Assembly (NCBI RefSeq): GCF_017939745.1
Contig: NZ_JAGKQQ010000001.1
Coordinates: 1,984,001 to 2,048,000, forward strand
Reading direction: 5' to 3'
From: Gemmata palustris
GTDB lineage: Bacteria; Planctomycetota; Planctomycetia; Gemmatales; Gemmataceae
Length of the DNA stretch: 64,000 nt
Every line of letters begins with the position of its first letter. Position 1 is the stretch's first letter. Shown here piece after piece: positions 25,319 through 34,920 of the stretch. Below the pieces are notes generated by a model. That model did not search any database. It worked only from the letters and a program-made list of their open reading frames with translations, and had not been told where the DNA came from. The translations under genes were made by a program, and so were the position numbers.

Positions 25319-28300
25319 TTACGGGTCGGTCTTCTCTTTCGCCTCTGCGCCCTTTTCCTTTTCGTTCTTGTCCTTTTCCTTCTCGCCCGACGGGAACAGC
25401 TTCGCCATCTGCTCGAACAACTCGGCGATCTCGCGCTGGGCCTGTTCCAGTTCCCCGAGTTCTTCCTTCTCGCCGTCCGTTAGTTTATCAGGGTCCGGGT
25501 GATCTTTCGCGAACTGGACGGTACGGTCGTTGAGTTCCGCCTGGAGCGCGCGGAGCACCTTCAGTTGTGCGAGCGGCGGAATCACGTCCTGCTCGCCACC
25601 CCCATTGGGATTCGCCGGCGGGTTCGGCACCTTGGGCGGGTTCTCGGGCGGGTTGTTCTTCTTGGTGGGCGGTTTCTTGTCGTCGGGCTTGAGCGCGTCG
25701 GCAAGTTGTTCCAGGCGCCGCAGCGCGAGTTCCATCGGCCGGATGACCTTGCGGTCGCCGAGCGCTTCGAGGTCCGCGTCGAACGCGGCGGCGAGGTCCG
25801 CATCGTCGCACCGCGTCTTGATCTTCTCGCGGGCCGTATCGATGGCTTTCGCGGAATCGGTGAGTAAACGGGCGAAAACCGGGAGCGGCGCGAAGTCGGT
25901 TTCCGCGAGCTTGCGGACCTCGATCGCGATGTCCTTTTCGCGCACCGCGTCGATGTCGGAGTAGCTCGTGAGCAGGAGCTTGTCCCACCCCTTTTGCTTC
26001 GCGACCTCGCCGTGAATACGGTTCGCCTCTGCCACGGCCGCGCGCTGCTTTTCGAGTAGTGACTTCACCTGGTCCGCGAGCTTGCGGCGCTTCTCGTCGG
26101 AGAGCTGCCGGCCGCCCTGCGCCGCGGCGAGGTCGAGCTTGTCGCGCGCGGCATCGAGGCGCTCCACCGCCTCGCGCTGCGAGCGGGTGTTCGGCTGCCC
26201 CTGCTCCAGGTCGTCGCGCGCGGCCTCCATCCGGTCGAGGGCGGCGCGGAGGTCCCGGGCCGCGTCCTCGGCCTTGTCCGCGGTCAATTTTTGGAGCATC
26301 TCGCGCCCGCGCTCGACGAGCTTGTCCTGCTCTTGGCCGAGGATCTTGAGCGTTTCGGCCCGTTGAACCGGGTCCGCGAGCCGGGCCGCGGTCTCGACGC
26401 GCTTTCGGAGGCTGTCCACGTTCCCGGCGAGTGCGTCCAGTTGGTCGGCGGCGCGGCGCTGGATCTTCGGCTTGGCGAGTTCGGGCACCGCGTCCACTTC
26501 TTTTTCCGCGAGTGCGTCGGCGAGCGCGTCGAGGCGCCCGCCCGCGGAGCGCAGCGCGGTCTCGGCACCGCTCTGTTTGTTCTTGCGGAGCAGATCGGCC
26601 GCGGTGCGCAGTTCATCCGCCAGTCCCTGCCCGCCGGCCGCCTCGAGCCCCTTGCGGAGCGCCTTCGCTTCGGCCTCGGCCTTCTCTGCTGCGGCCTTCA
26701 GATCGGCTGCGGTCGCCGCGACCGCGTCCGCCTGTGCGTTCAGTGACGATTTTTCGACCGGGTTGTCGGTCGCGCCCGCCTGGCGCTTGAGGTCGGCCGC
26801 TTCCTTTTCTTTGGCCGCGGCCTGGGTACGGAGGTCGTCCGCTTGCTTGTCTTTTTCGGCCGCGAGGTTCGCGGCGCGCCCGATCAGCTCGCGGGCTTGG
26901 TCCGCGGACTGGTCGGCCCGGAGTGCAGCGCGGTCGAGTTCGCGCTGCTCGTCGTCGGCGGGGTTCTGCTTGCCCTCCTTGACGCGCTCTTTGAGCTGCT
27001 CGTTGCCCACGAGTTGGCGCAAGATCGCGTCCTTCTGCACGCGGGCCTCGCTCCGGATCTCGCCGGCCCCGCCCCAGAGCGCGAGCAGGTCCAGAAGCGC
27101 GGTCGCGGTGTCCTCAATGTTCTTCTGGCTCCGCCCGGCTTTGCGCAGGTAGTCCGCCAGCTCCTTTTCCTGGCCGGCTTTGGGGGACTGCCCCGCGAGC
27201 CGGAGCGCGTCGGCCAGGTTCTGTTGCGCAGCGCCCAGGTCGCGGTCGGCCGCGCGCCCGAGCTCGGTCGCGACGATCTCCACGCGGTCGGTCGTGTTCG
27301 ATTTCGGGAGCCCGTTGGCGCGAACCGTTTCGCGGAGCAGGTCCGCTTTCGCGCGGAGCCCCTGCGCGGGGTCGGCGATCTTGCCCGTGACTTGCCGCTG
27401 GCCCTGGTCCGCGCCCACGAGCCGGTCGCGGTCGGCCGGGGCGAGTGCCCCGCCCGGGAGGGGCATCACCTCGAGGGTCTTCTGTTTCGCGTCGCGCTGT
27501 TGCTCCCGGACGCGGACCAGTTCGGGGCGGATCGCCGCCAGTTCCCTCTGGAGCCACGCATCGATCGCTTCCGGCGCCGCGATGCGAATTTCGACTTCGC
27601 CGGCGCTCCGCCCGCGCCCCTTGAGCACGGCGACGTCATCCCAGTCGTCGGCCGCGGCCCGCAGGACGAGCAAGTCGCCCGCGCGCACGGGCGTGCCGTC
27701 GTCCCGCAGGAACACTTTGACCGGGACGCTCGCGGAAGCGTCGAGGCTCCCCGCGGGCGGGGTGAGCACAACCGCCGGCCCGCCGACCACCCCCGCGAGG
27801 GCCGCGACGGGGTAGTTACCGGCCGCGCCGAGCGGGATCGAGCGCACGGGGCCGTCGCGCCCGACCCGGTACTCGAGGAACGCGCCGCGCACGCCGTAGA
27901 GCGGGTCGTCCGCGGTCGCGCGCACGACCACCGAGGCGGTGGGGGCGAGGTACGAAGGGTCGCGCCCCGTAACGGGCTGATTGAGCGCGACTTTGGGAAC
28001 CGGGTCCGGGGTGAGGTCGATCTTGATCGTCCGCGTGCCGGTCAACCCGGTGTCGTCGGTCAACTTCAGTGCGTAAGTGCCGGACAGCACCGGAACGAAC
28101 GTCGCGGAGAAGCGCGTCCCGTCCTCGGAAATGGTAAGCGGGATGTCGGCGGTCATCTCGTTGGCAAGCGCCTGCGCGCCGAGGGCCGCTATGGGGTCCA
28201 GGTGCGCCAAATGCGCGAGCGGCGCCGCACTTGTGACGCCGCTCTTGTCCCCCGCGAACGCGAGAACCGCGGCCGAGAGTCGGACGTCGGTCGCGGCCCG

Positions 28301-29368
28301 GAAGCGGACCACGGTCCCGGTCGGGATCTCGATCACCGACGCGCCGGGCGGCAGTTCGACCGCGGGCAGGTGCGTGTACGCGGGCGGGGTAATGTTGAAC
28401 TGCGGGGACGGGCGCCCGTCGAGCGGGACGAGGCGCGGCGGGGGCACCACGGTGACCGTTTGCCAGTCGGTGACCGCGTCGTTCGAGGCCACCCGAACTT
28501 CAAACGTGCTGGACACGCGGGACGGGTCGAACCGGGCCGTGACGACCGCGGCCCCGGGCACCTGCGGGTCGTTGTTGCGCGCGAGCGGGAACGGCTCCTC
28601 GAACTCACCGCCGTCCTTCACGCGCACGGAAACGACCGCCGGCCCCGCGAGCTCGTCGCGCACGGCGAACCGGAACTCGAACGCTTCGCCCTTCGGGATG
28701 CGCGCGGGGAACTCCTTCGGGGCGAGGAACTCGATGCGCGTTTTCGTGGGCCAGGGGTGCGTGCCGAACGGGTCCGCCAGGCGCGCGACGGCGGTCGCGG
28801 CGCGGTCCGTGTCGAACAGCGCGAGCGGCACCGCGACCGCGACCGCCGCGCCGCACAACCATCCGTTCCACCAGCACCGGCCGGTCGGGACGAGGTGGTC
28901 GAGCGGCAGGCGCCCGGCCCGGCGCTCCGCGACCCGCACCGCGGACGCGGTCAGGCGGTTGGACACGCCGGTTCGTTTCGGCGGGAGGTCATCGGCCGCA
29001 TCGCCGTCGTCGTCGGTTCCCAGGAACGAAACGGCCGACGCAAGCGCGTCGTTGAGCGAAGGGAACTGGTCCTCGAGTTCGAGGGCAACGGCGAGCGCAT
29101 CGGCGCGGTACCGCCGCGCGCGGCCGATCCCGCGCGCCCAGGCGACCCCACCGGCCGCGAGCAGGGCGACGAGCGCGAGCGTGCGAACGAACGGCGACAG
29201 GTGAACGGCCGCGTCGAGGAGCCCGGAGACCGTGGCGATCCCGACGACGGTGCCGACGAACCCGAACGCGCCCGCGGCGAGCGCGACCCGTTTCCGCGCG
29301 CGCCCGAGGTCGGCGAGGCGGACCGGGAGCGATTCGCGCTCTTCCGGCGGGCGCAGGAGCAGTGCCAT
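25319..29368 (-). CDS. DUF4175-like membrane-anchored coiled-coil protein
   Basis: The 1349-residue protein begins at the ATG at 29368, seven bases after AAAGG; a GTG six codons upstream is also open. Two membrane segments lie at ~28-75 (LAAGAFGFVGTVVGIATV, LALVALLAAGGVAWARG). The DUF4175 landmark LALELEDQFPSLNDALASAV-type sequence follows, and a third segment is at ~165-190. The periplasmic part (~200-600) contains beta-rich Ig-like modules. The remainder (~650-1250) is a long Ala/Lys/Glu/Gln coiled coil. The C-terminus is charged (EKEKDKNEKEKGAEAKEK). It lies 81 bp after the BatA/VWA fusion. A scaffold for the VWA protein is plausible but inferred. Confidence 0.85.
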   Translation of the reverse strand: MALLLRPPEERESLPVRLADLGRARKRVALAAGAFGFVGTVVGIATVSGLLDAAVHLSPFVRTLALVALLAAGGVAWARGIGRARRYRADALAVALELEDQFPSLNDALASAVSFLGTDDDGDAADDLPPKRTGVSNRLTASAVRVAERRAGRLPLDHLVPTGRCWWNGWLCGAAVAVAVPLALFDTDRAATAVARLADPFGTHPWPTKTRIEFLAPKEFPARIPKGEAFEFRFAVRDELAGPAVVSVRVKDGGEFEEPFPLARNNDPQVPGAAVVTARFDPSRVSSTFEVRVASNDAVTDWQTVTVVPPPRLVPLDGRPSPQFNITPPAYTHLPAVELPPGASVIEIPTGTVVRFRAATDVRLSAAVLAFAGDKSGVTSAAPLAHLAHLDPIAALGAQALANEMTADIPLTISEDGTRFSATFVPVLSGTYALKLTDDTGLTGTRTIKIDLTPDPVPKVALNQPVTGRDPSYLAPTASVVVRATADDPLYGVRGAFLEYRVGRDGPVRSIPLGAAGNYPVAALAGVVGGPAVVLTPPAGSLDASASVPVKVFLRDDGTPVRAGDLLVLRAAADDWDDVAVLKGRGRSAGEVEIRIAAPEAIDAWLQRELAAIRPELVRVREQQRDAKQKTLEVMPLPGGALAPADRDRLVGADQGQRQVTGKIADPAQGLRAKADLLRETVRANGLPKSNTTDRVEIVATELGRAADRDLGAAQQNLADALRLAGQSPKAGQEKELADYLRKAGRSQKNIEDTATALLDLLALWGGAGEIRSEARVQKDAILRQLVGNEQLKERVKEGKQNPADDEQRELDRAALRADQSADQARELIGRAANLAAEKDKQADDLRTQAAAKEKEAADLKRQAGATDNPVEKSSLNAQADAVAATAADLKAAAEKAEAEAKALRKGLEAAGGQGLADELRTAADLLRKNKQSGAETALRSAGGRLDALADALAEKEVDAVPELAKPKIQRRAADQLDALAGNVDSLRKRVETAARLADPVQRAETLKILGQEQDKLVERGREMLQKLTADKAEDAARDLRAALDRMEAARDDLEQGQPNTRSQREAVERLDAARDKLDLAAAQGGRQLSDEKRRKLADQVKSLLEKQRAAVAEANRIHGEVAKQKGWDKLLLTSYSDIDAVREKDIAIEVRKLAETDFAPLPVFARLLTDSAKAIDTAREKIKTRCDDADLAAAFDADLEALGDRKVIRPMELALRRLEQLADALKPDDKKPPTKKNNPPENPPKVPNPPANPNGGGEQDVIPPLAQLKVLRALQAELNDRTVQFAKDHPDPDKLTDGEKEELGELEQAQREIAELFEQMAKLFPSGEKEKDKNEKEKGAEAKEKTDP

Positions 29369-29449
29369 GCGGAGACCTTTCGCCACGACGAACCCGGGAG
29401 GGTCACTTCCCGGGTTCTTGTCCGGTTCGGCTGTGCAGCGCGCCCACCA

Positions 29450-32400
29450 TCATAACAGCCGCTCGCGCTTCCGCAAAAGCCACTCGCTCAGGAGAAGTGA
29501 CAATAGCAGTACGTAGAGGAGCGGGTGGTTCCAGAGCGGTACCGGCGGGCACGGCTGGTTCAGCGGCACGCGCTGGAGGTTTTTGAGGTCGTTGAAGACG
29601 TCCGCGGCCCGGTCGAGCGTGTAGAACCCGCCCCCGGAGATGTTCGCCGCCGCCGCGAGGTCGGCGCGGTTCATTTCGGTGCGCTCGCGCTCGCCCATCG
29701 GCGGGAGCACCCGGGCCGTCGCGAACGGCCGCGTCCCCTGCACTTCCGGGTCCGCCAGTTCGAAGCGGTACTCGCCCTCGGCGGCGCGGGCCAGGGTCGT
29801 CTCGAACAGCACCGTCGGCCCCGGCGTGCGGGTCAGCGTGAGCGTGTTCGTTTCGGTGGGGCCGGGCGCGGGGGTGCCGTCCGGCTTCAGCACCGGGCCG
29901 CGCGTCATCGTCACGCGCACGGGCGCCGCCCCCGCCGGGGCCGGCGCTTCGACCGGGAACCGCACCTGGATAGTGACTTTCTCGTCGCGCCAGAACTCCG
30001 TTTTGGGCGCGACGCGCACCTCCGGCCGGCGAACGCGCGAGCGCGACAGCACCCGCATCGTCTGCATCCAGAAGCGATCGAAGTTCTCCTCGTCGGTGCG
30101 GAACCGCCAGCGCCAGGTGTCGTCGAACCCGAAGAACAGCACCGGGCCGTTCCCGACGAACTGCTGCACGATCAGCGCGTGGTTCTCGTCGGCCGCGCCG
30201 CCGTCCGCCCGGCGCGTCGGGTGCGTCGCGAGCACGCGCGTGAGCGGCTTGGGCCGGTACCCCTTCGCGTACCAGAACAGTTCCTGGAACTGGTTCCAGG
30301 CGCGGCCCGACGCGGCCTCGTCCGGCGAGAGCAGGAACAGCGGGTGCTGCTTCCCGGTCTGGGTCCAGCGCGGGCGGAACCCCTCGGTGATCGGCTGCTC
30401 CTCGGGCGGCCGGGTCGCCACCGGCTGGTCGCCCGGGGCGACGGGCAGCACCTCCGCGAGCGGCGTGTCCGCGTAGGCGGCCGGGGTGCCCTGTTCGCCG
30501 CTGAGGAAGAGCAGCCCGCCGCCCTTCTCCTTCACGAAGTCCGCGAGGTCGCGCAGCGCGATCGCCGCGCGCGGCACCTGCTTCGGGTCCACGTCGCCGA
30601 GCACGACCACGTCGTACCCGAACAGCTCCGTGCGCGTGGGGAAATCGCCGCGGAACGCGGACCGGTCCGTTTCCGCCCACCCCTTCGAGGCGTCGAGCAG
30701 CACGACGTGGACCTCGACCGCCTTGCCGCCGACGGACTTGTCCGACTCGCGCTCCAGCATCACCTTCACGAAGCGGAAGTCGTACCGCGGGTACCCCTCG
30801 ACGTACAGCACCCGGATGCGCCGCGACTCGGTGACGAGCACCGTGCGCTCGATCTTGTTGTTGCGGACGTTGGTTTCTCCCGGGACCGCCGGCACGCTGA
30901 GGATGAACGTCTTCTCGCCCACCTCCATCGGGACGTGCGTGACCGTGACGTCGACCGGGTTCCCGTTCGGGTCCGGCGCGACGGTCGCGCGCCCGCGGTC
31001 CTCCAACTTGCCGTTCGGGAGGCGCTCCTGGAGGAACACCGTGACCGGGTTCGCGGGCACGTCGCCCTTCGCGCTCAGGCGCGCCTTAAAAACGAGCTGG
31101 TCGCCCTTCCCCACCACGTCCTCGGCCTGAATGTCGGCGAGCGCGAGGTCCGGCGGTTGCCACGGGTCCCCGGTGCCCACGAGGAACAGCGGCACGCCGT
31201 CGTCGGCCGCGGCGCGCGCGGCCTTGGGCAGATCGTCGCCGCTCGTTGTCACGCCGTCGGTGAACATGATGATGGCCGACAGCGTGCTCCCGCGGAACGC
31301 TTTCAGCACCGACTCGATGCCCTCGCCGAGGTGCGACCCCTCGCCCGTCGGTTGCTGTTTCGTGAGGGCGTCGCGCGCGTCGGCGAGTTGGCTCTCCTCC
31401 TCCACGGACCCGATCTGCCGAGTCTGCGTGTCGACCGCGTACAGGTGAACCTTGACCTGCTTCTCGCGAAGCAGCCGGTCGAGCCAGTCGGCGTCTTTCC
31501 GCGTGAGGAGCATTTGGGCCAGTTTGAGCCGGCTCACTTCGGACAGGTCCGTGGTGCCGGCCAGTTCTTCCGCCCGAGCGCGCACGGCGGGGTCTTTCAG
31601 CTCGTCCCGCGTGTTCATGCTCGCGGAGGTGTCGAGCAGGATGACGATTTCGGGCAACCCCTCGCGATCGAACGCGAGCCGGATCTGGGCCAGGACCACG
31701 AACAGCGCGAGCAGGAATGTGACCGACCGGAGCAGCGCCGGGACCGTGACCCGGCCGAGCCCGCCCGCGGCGCGGCGCTCGATCCAGTACACGCCGAACG
31801 TGAGCGCGAGGCACGCGCACGCGAGCGCCGTGACCGTCCGCCGGTCCGTAGTGCTGTTCTTGAAGAGCGCGGGGAACCATTCGAGGCGCCAGTGGGTTCC
31901 CTCACCCGGTCCCGCGGTGGGCACATCGGCCGCGGCCTCGATGCCAGAGCGCAGGCCGTGCGGGAGGAACCCGAGCGGGTTGCCGGTGCGGTCGGCGTGG
32001 ATCACCGAAACCATCACAAACGTACCGACCGCGAGCGGAACGAGCGCGCCGACGAGCACGAGGGCGCGCCCGATGCGAGAGCGTGCCGGTGCCCCCCCGC
32101 CCGCCCCGGACCGCGACGGGCCGAAGCGCCACGCCAAAACGAGCTCGGTCACCAGGAAGAGGACCGCGAACAGAGCCGCCCCGCGCGCGACCCGGGGGCC
32201 GTGCGGCTTCGGTGCGGTGATAACGAACGCGCCGCTCGCGCTCGTGGGCTTCACTTCCGTCACATCGGGCACGATCTGGACGGCGCTGAAGGACTTGAAC
32301 TCGCGCGGATCGATGCGCGCGAGGTCCGATTCCGTGGGGGCACCGACGACCACCTCCGGCACGTTCACCGCGAACACGCGGTCGCGCGAGCCGTTCAGCC

Positions 32401-34450
32401 CCACGCGGTACAACCCGCTCAGTGAGGTGTTGGCGAACCGCGCGACGCCCGCCTCGTCCTGCGTCACGAGCGGAACGGTCGCAGAAAGCCCGTCGGGGCC
32501 GCTCAGTCCGGCGGTCAATCCGACCGCGGCCGCGGGGAAGAACTCCTCGAGCGCCTCGCCGACGCGGACCGTGTGGCGGTCCGGGTTCGCGACGGAGTAT
32601 TTCAGAAACTCGTGCCAGAACACGAGATAGGTCTGCATCGTCGCCCAGTCGTTCCAGTCGCGGTTGAACGAGCTGGTGAAGACGCAGACGCGCCCGCGGT
32701 GCTTGCTCCACTCAATAAGGGCCGGGTCGGGTTTGGCGGCGGACGTGGTCATCGGGGCCGGCCCCGTCCCGGCGCGCGAGAAGGTCATGAGTCGGCGCGC
32801 GCGGCCGTCGGCCGGCGCGTCGATCCGCAGGTACGTGCGGAACGGTTCGTTGATGAGCTCGGCCCGCAACTTGTCCGCGCCGAACATCGCGAGCGGCGGT
32901 TTGCGGTAATCGTCTTCCTCGGCCGCGAGCCGGAACCCGGGGTCGTCCGGCCCGGTCGCGGTCACGACGTCGCCGAGCGCACCGGGGAGCACGCCGGCCC
33001 CGTCCCGGTAGAACTCCGCGTTGTACTTCGCGCGACTCGCGGCGGAAGCCGCGTTCGGCCCCAGCCCGATGACGACGGTCCCCCCGCGGCGCAGCACCGC
33101 ATCGAGTTTCGCGGCCATCTCCGCGGTCGGGTTCGGTACGTCACAGAAGAACACGCAATCGACGTTGGTGAGGTCACAGGACGGGTCGGCGAAGTCGTTG
33201 GGCGCGACCACGCGCGGGCGGTTCGGGGTATCGGTGTACTTGGCGCCGGGCGGGAACAGCGCGCGCTGAAGGTGCGTGGCCCCGCGCCGGTTCACGTCGG
33301 GGTCGGCCCGGCCGTCGACGAGGAGCGCGTGCAGCCCGTCGCGCACCTCGACCGCGAGCGCCCGGCTGTCGTCGGCCGCGAGGTCGTCGCCCTCGACGAT
33401 CCTGGCCTGGAGCACGTGGACCCCGCGGCTGCGGAACCGGTGCTGGTGGTCCAGGTCGAACTTCACGCTCTGGCGCCCGCCGGGGGGGATCGGCTCGACG
33501 GGCTTCTGCTCGACGGACGCGAGCGCGTCCCCTCCGGCCGAGGGGCGCCCCACGAGCAACTCGACGCGCACGCCCTTGCGCTCGCTGCGCCCGAAGTTCG
33601 CGACCGTGACCGTAACCGTGACCGGTTGGTCGACGAGCGGCATCGGGTCGGCGAGGGTCATCTCGGCAACGGCCAGGTTCTCGGGGTCGTGGCCCGCGGT
33701 GTCCACGAGGGCCACGTCCGAGCGCGAGACGATCCTCTGCCAGACCTCGGCCGTGCTGTTCTCGGCACGCGGGACCGCGTTCACCCACGAGGAGCGCTGG
33801 AGGTCCGTAAAGAACGTGAGCTGGCGCCGCGGGTAGGCCCGCGGGGACCGCGTGAGGACGTCCGCGACGTGCGCGAGTGCGGCGGCGTGGTCGGCGGCAC
33901 CGTGTGCCGGCCTGATTTTGCGCAGCTCGGCGACCACCTTCTCGGGGTCGTTCGACGGCCCGGGCACAACGGGCTGCAGCGCGGTCGCTAGGACCAGCAC
34001 GGTGTACCCGTCGCCGGGGTTCCCCGAGCGGACCAGGTTCTCGGCCTGCGCGATCGCGCGCTGGAACCGGGTCCGATCGCCTTCGGCCCGCGCGGTCATG
34101 CTGAGGGACGCATCGATCACGAGAACGTGGTGCGTGCGGGGCACGTTCGCGACCGTTTCCGCGGCGCCGGGGCGGATCTGCTGCCACAGTCCTTCGGCCC
34201 ACGGCATCACCGCGATCATGGCGAACAGGAACAACAGGAGCGCGAGCGTGCGCAGGGCGAGCAGCAGCCACTGGTCGATGCGGCGCTTGTGCCGGCGCTC
34301 CGCGACGAGGAGGAACCGCATCGCGGCCCACGGCACGATCTGGTACCGCTTGCGGAAGAGCAAGTGGACGACGAGGGGCACGCCGAGAGCGACGACGGCG
34401 GCGCCGGCGGCGAGCGCGGGACTAAACACGGCGAACAGGGGGTGCGTCAT
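29450..34450 (-). CDS. Giant BatA-VWA / VWA-GATase1-like membrane fusion protein
   Basis: I place the start at the ATG at 34450, which begins the BatA N-terminal domain (MTHPLFAVFSPALAAGAAVV, then RKRYQIVPWAAMRFLL). The upstream open frame has no coding character. The 1666-residue protein reads as two proteins end to end. The first half has BatA_N with membrane helices, a VWA domain with MIDAS start DASLS at D113, a Gln-amidotransferase-like segment and helices at ~770-810. The second half has further helices, a second VWA domain with DTSAS at D940, a GATase1-like beta/alpha domain (~1205-1420; LFLSGEQGTPAAY, NGPVLFFGFDDTWRWRF) and a final helix. In relatives I know, these halves are usually separate neighbouring genes. 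The usual MoxR and DUF58 partners are not in the window. Confidence 0.88.
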   Translation of the reverse strand: MTHPLFAVFSPALAAGAAVVALGVPLVVHLLFRKRYQIVPWAAMRFLLVAERRHKRRIDQWLLLALRTLALLLFLFAMIAVMPWAEGLWQQIRPGAAETVANVPRTHHVLVIDASLSMTARAEGDRTRFQRAIAQAENLVRSGNPGDGYTVLVLATALQPVVPGPSNDPEKVVAELRKIRPAHGAADHAAALAHVADVLTRSPRAYPRRQLTFFTDLQRSSWVNAVPRAENSTAEVWQRIVSRSDVALVDTAGHDPENLAVAEMTLADPMPLVDQPVTVTVTVANFGRSERKGVRVELLVGRPSAGGDALASVEQKPVEPIPPGGRQSVKFDLDHQHRFRSRGVHVLQARIVEGDDLAADDSRALAVEVRDGLHALLVDGRADPDVNRRGATHLQRALFPPGAKYTDTPNRPRVVAPNDFADPSCDLTNVDCVFFCDVPNPTAEMAAKLDAVLRRGGTVVIGLGPNAASAASRAKYNAEFYRDGAGVLPGALGDVVTATGPDDPGFRLAAEEDDYRKPPLAMFGADKLRAELINEPFRTYLRIDAPADGRARRLMTFSRAGTGPAPMTTSAAKPDPALIEWSKHRGRVCVFTSSFNRDWNDWATMQTYLVFWHEFLKYSVANPDRHTVRVGEALEEFFPAAAVGLTAGLSGPDGLSATVPLVTQDEAGVARFANTSLSGLYRVGLNGSRDRVFAVNVPEVVVGAPTESDLARIDPREFKSFSAVQIVPDVTEVKPTSASGAFVITAPKPHGPRVARGAALFAVLFLVTELVLAWRFGPSRSGAGGGAPARSRIGRALVLVGALVPLAVGTFVMVSVIHADRTGNPLGFLPHGLRSGIEAAADVPTAGPGEGTHWRLEWFPALFKNSTTDRRTVTALACACLALTFGVYWIERRAAGGLGRVTVPALLRSVTFLLALFVVLAQIRLAFDREGLPEIVILLDTSASMNTRDELKDPAVRARAEELAGTTDLSEVSRLKLAQMLLTRKDADWLDRLLREKQVKVHLYAVDTQTRQIGSVEEESQLADARDALTKQQPTGEGSHLGEGIESVLKAFRGSTLSAIIMFTDGVTTSGDDLPKAARAAADDGVPLFLVGTGDPWQPPDLALADIQAEDVVGKGDQLVFKARLSAKGDVPANPVTVFLQERLPNGKLEDRGRATVAPDPNGNPVDVTVTHVPMEVGEKTFILSVPAVPGETNVRNNKIERTVLVTESRRIRVLYVEGYPRYDFRFVKVMLERESDKSVGGKAVEVHVVLLDASKGWAETDRSAFRGDFPTRTELFGYDVVVLGDVDPKQVPRAAIALRDLADFVKEKGGGLLFLSGEQGTPAAYADTPLAEVLPVAPGDQPVATRPPEEQPITEGFRPRWTQTGKQHPLFLLSPDEAASGRAWNQFQELFWYAKGYRPKPLTRVLATHPTRRADGGAADENHALIVQQFVGNGPVLFFGFDDTWRWRFRTDEENFDRFWMQTMRVLSRSRVRRPEVRVAPKTEFWRDEKVTIQVRFPVEAPAPAGAAPVRVTMTRGPVLKPDGTPAPGPTETNTLTLTRTPGPTVLFETTLARAAEGEYRFELADPEVQGTRPFATARVLPPMGERERTEMNRADLAAAANISGGGFYTLDRAADVFNDLKNLQRVPLNQPCPPVPLWNHPLLYVLLLSLLLSEWLLRKRERLL

Positions 34451-34920
34451 GTGGTTCGCCGGGCGACAGCGGCGCGGCGGAGCTGTGTGTGCGAACAGAA
34501 ATAGATCGAACCAGCAGCGGCCTCTGGTGCCCTTCAGTATGACGGGTCGCGATTCCGGTGGCAACGGGCAGAACGGTCGAGTGCGCTCCTCCGAGGGGAT
34601 AAGTCCGAGGAATGTGCGCGGTATTCAAGCGGCTTGTGGTCCGGGGGGCATTCCAGAAGCCCTCGTTGCTGAGCAAGAGGGCGCGTAGCGCCGCGCCTTG
34701 AGCGGACCGGGGCTTCCACCACTTCATACCCGCGCCGCGCAACCGGCGGCCCGCGATCTTGCACCCCGTCCCCGTCGGACCACGGCCGATGTCCCGACCG
34801 CGATCGCGGTCGGGTAGTCCGTTCGGTGAACGTTGCTAGTGCAGTTTCAGGCGCCCGGCGCGGACCCGGCAGTAGGCGGCCTGCCACGCCGGGAATTTGC
34901 TCGAGCGTTTTGTGGCCCGA
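34451..34920. other. 470-bp gap upstream of the BatA fusion gene
   Basis: Both neighbours are on the minus strand, so this stretch holds the end of the DUF1501 transcript and the promoter region of the BatA cluster. A perfect 22-bp palindrome is at 34793-34814. Short frames through it are Arg/Pro-rich and start without recognisable ribosome-binding sites, so I call no gene here. Confidence 0.5.
34793..34814. repeat. Perfect 22-bp palindrome
   Basis: The sequence from 34793 to 34814 equals its own reverse complement, centred on GCGATCGC with flanking CCCGACC/GGTCGGG. It has no spacer, so it suits a dimeric DNA-binding protein or a cruciform better than an RNA hairpin. It is ~340 bp upstream of the BatA fusion start. 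Confidence 0.6.

Noticed and set aside
26843-32425. Two long plus-strand frames opposite the DUF4175-like and BatA fusion genes
   Set aside because: They are Arg/Gly/Val-rich and read as complement shadows of strong membrane and VWA domains.
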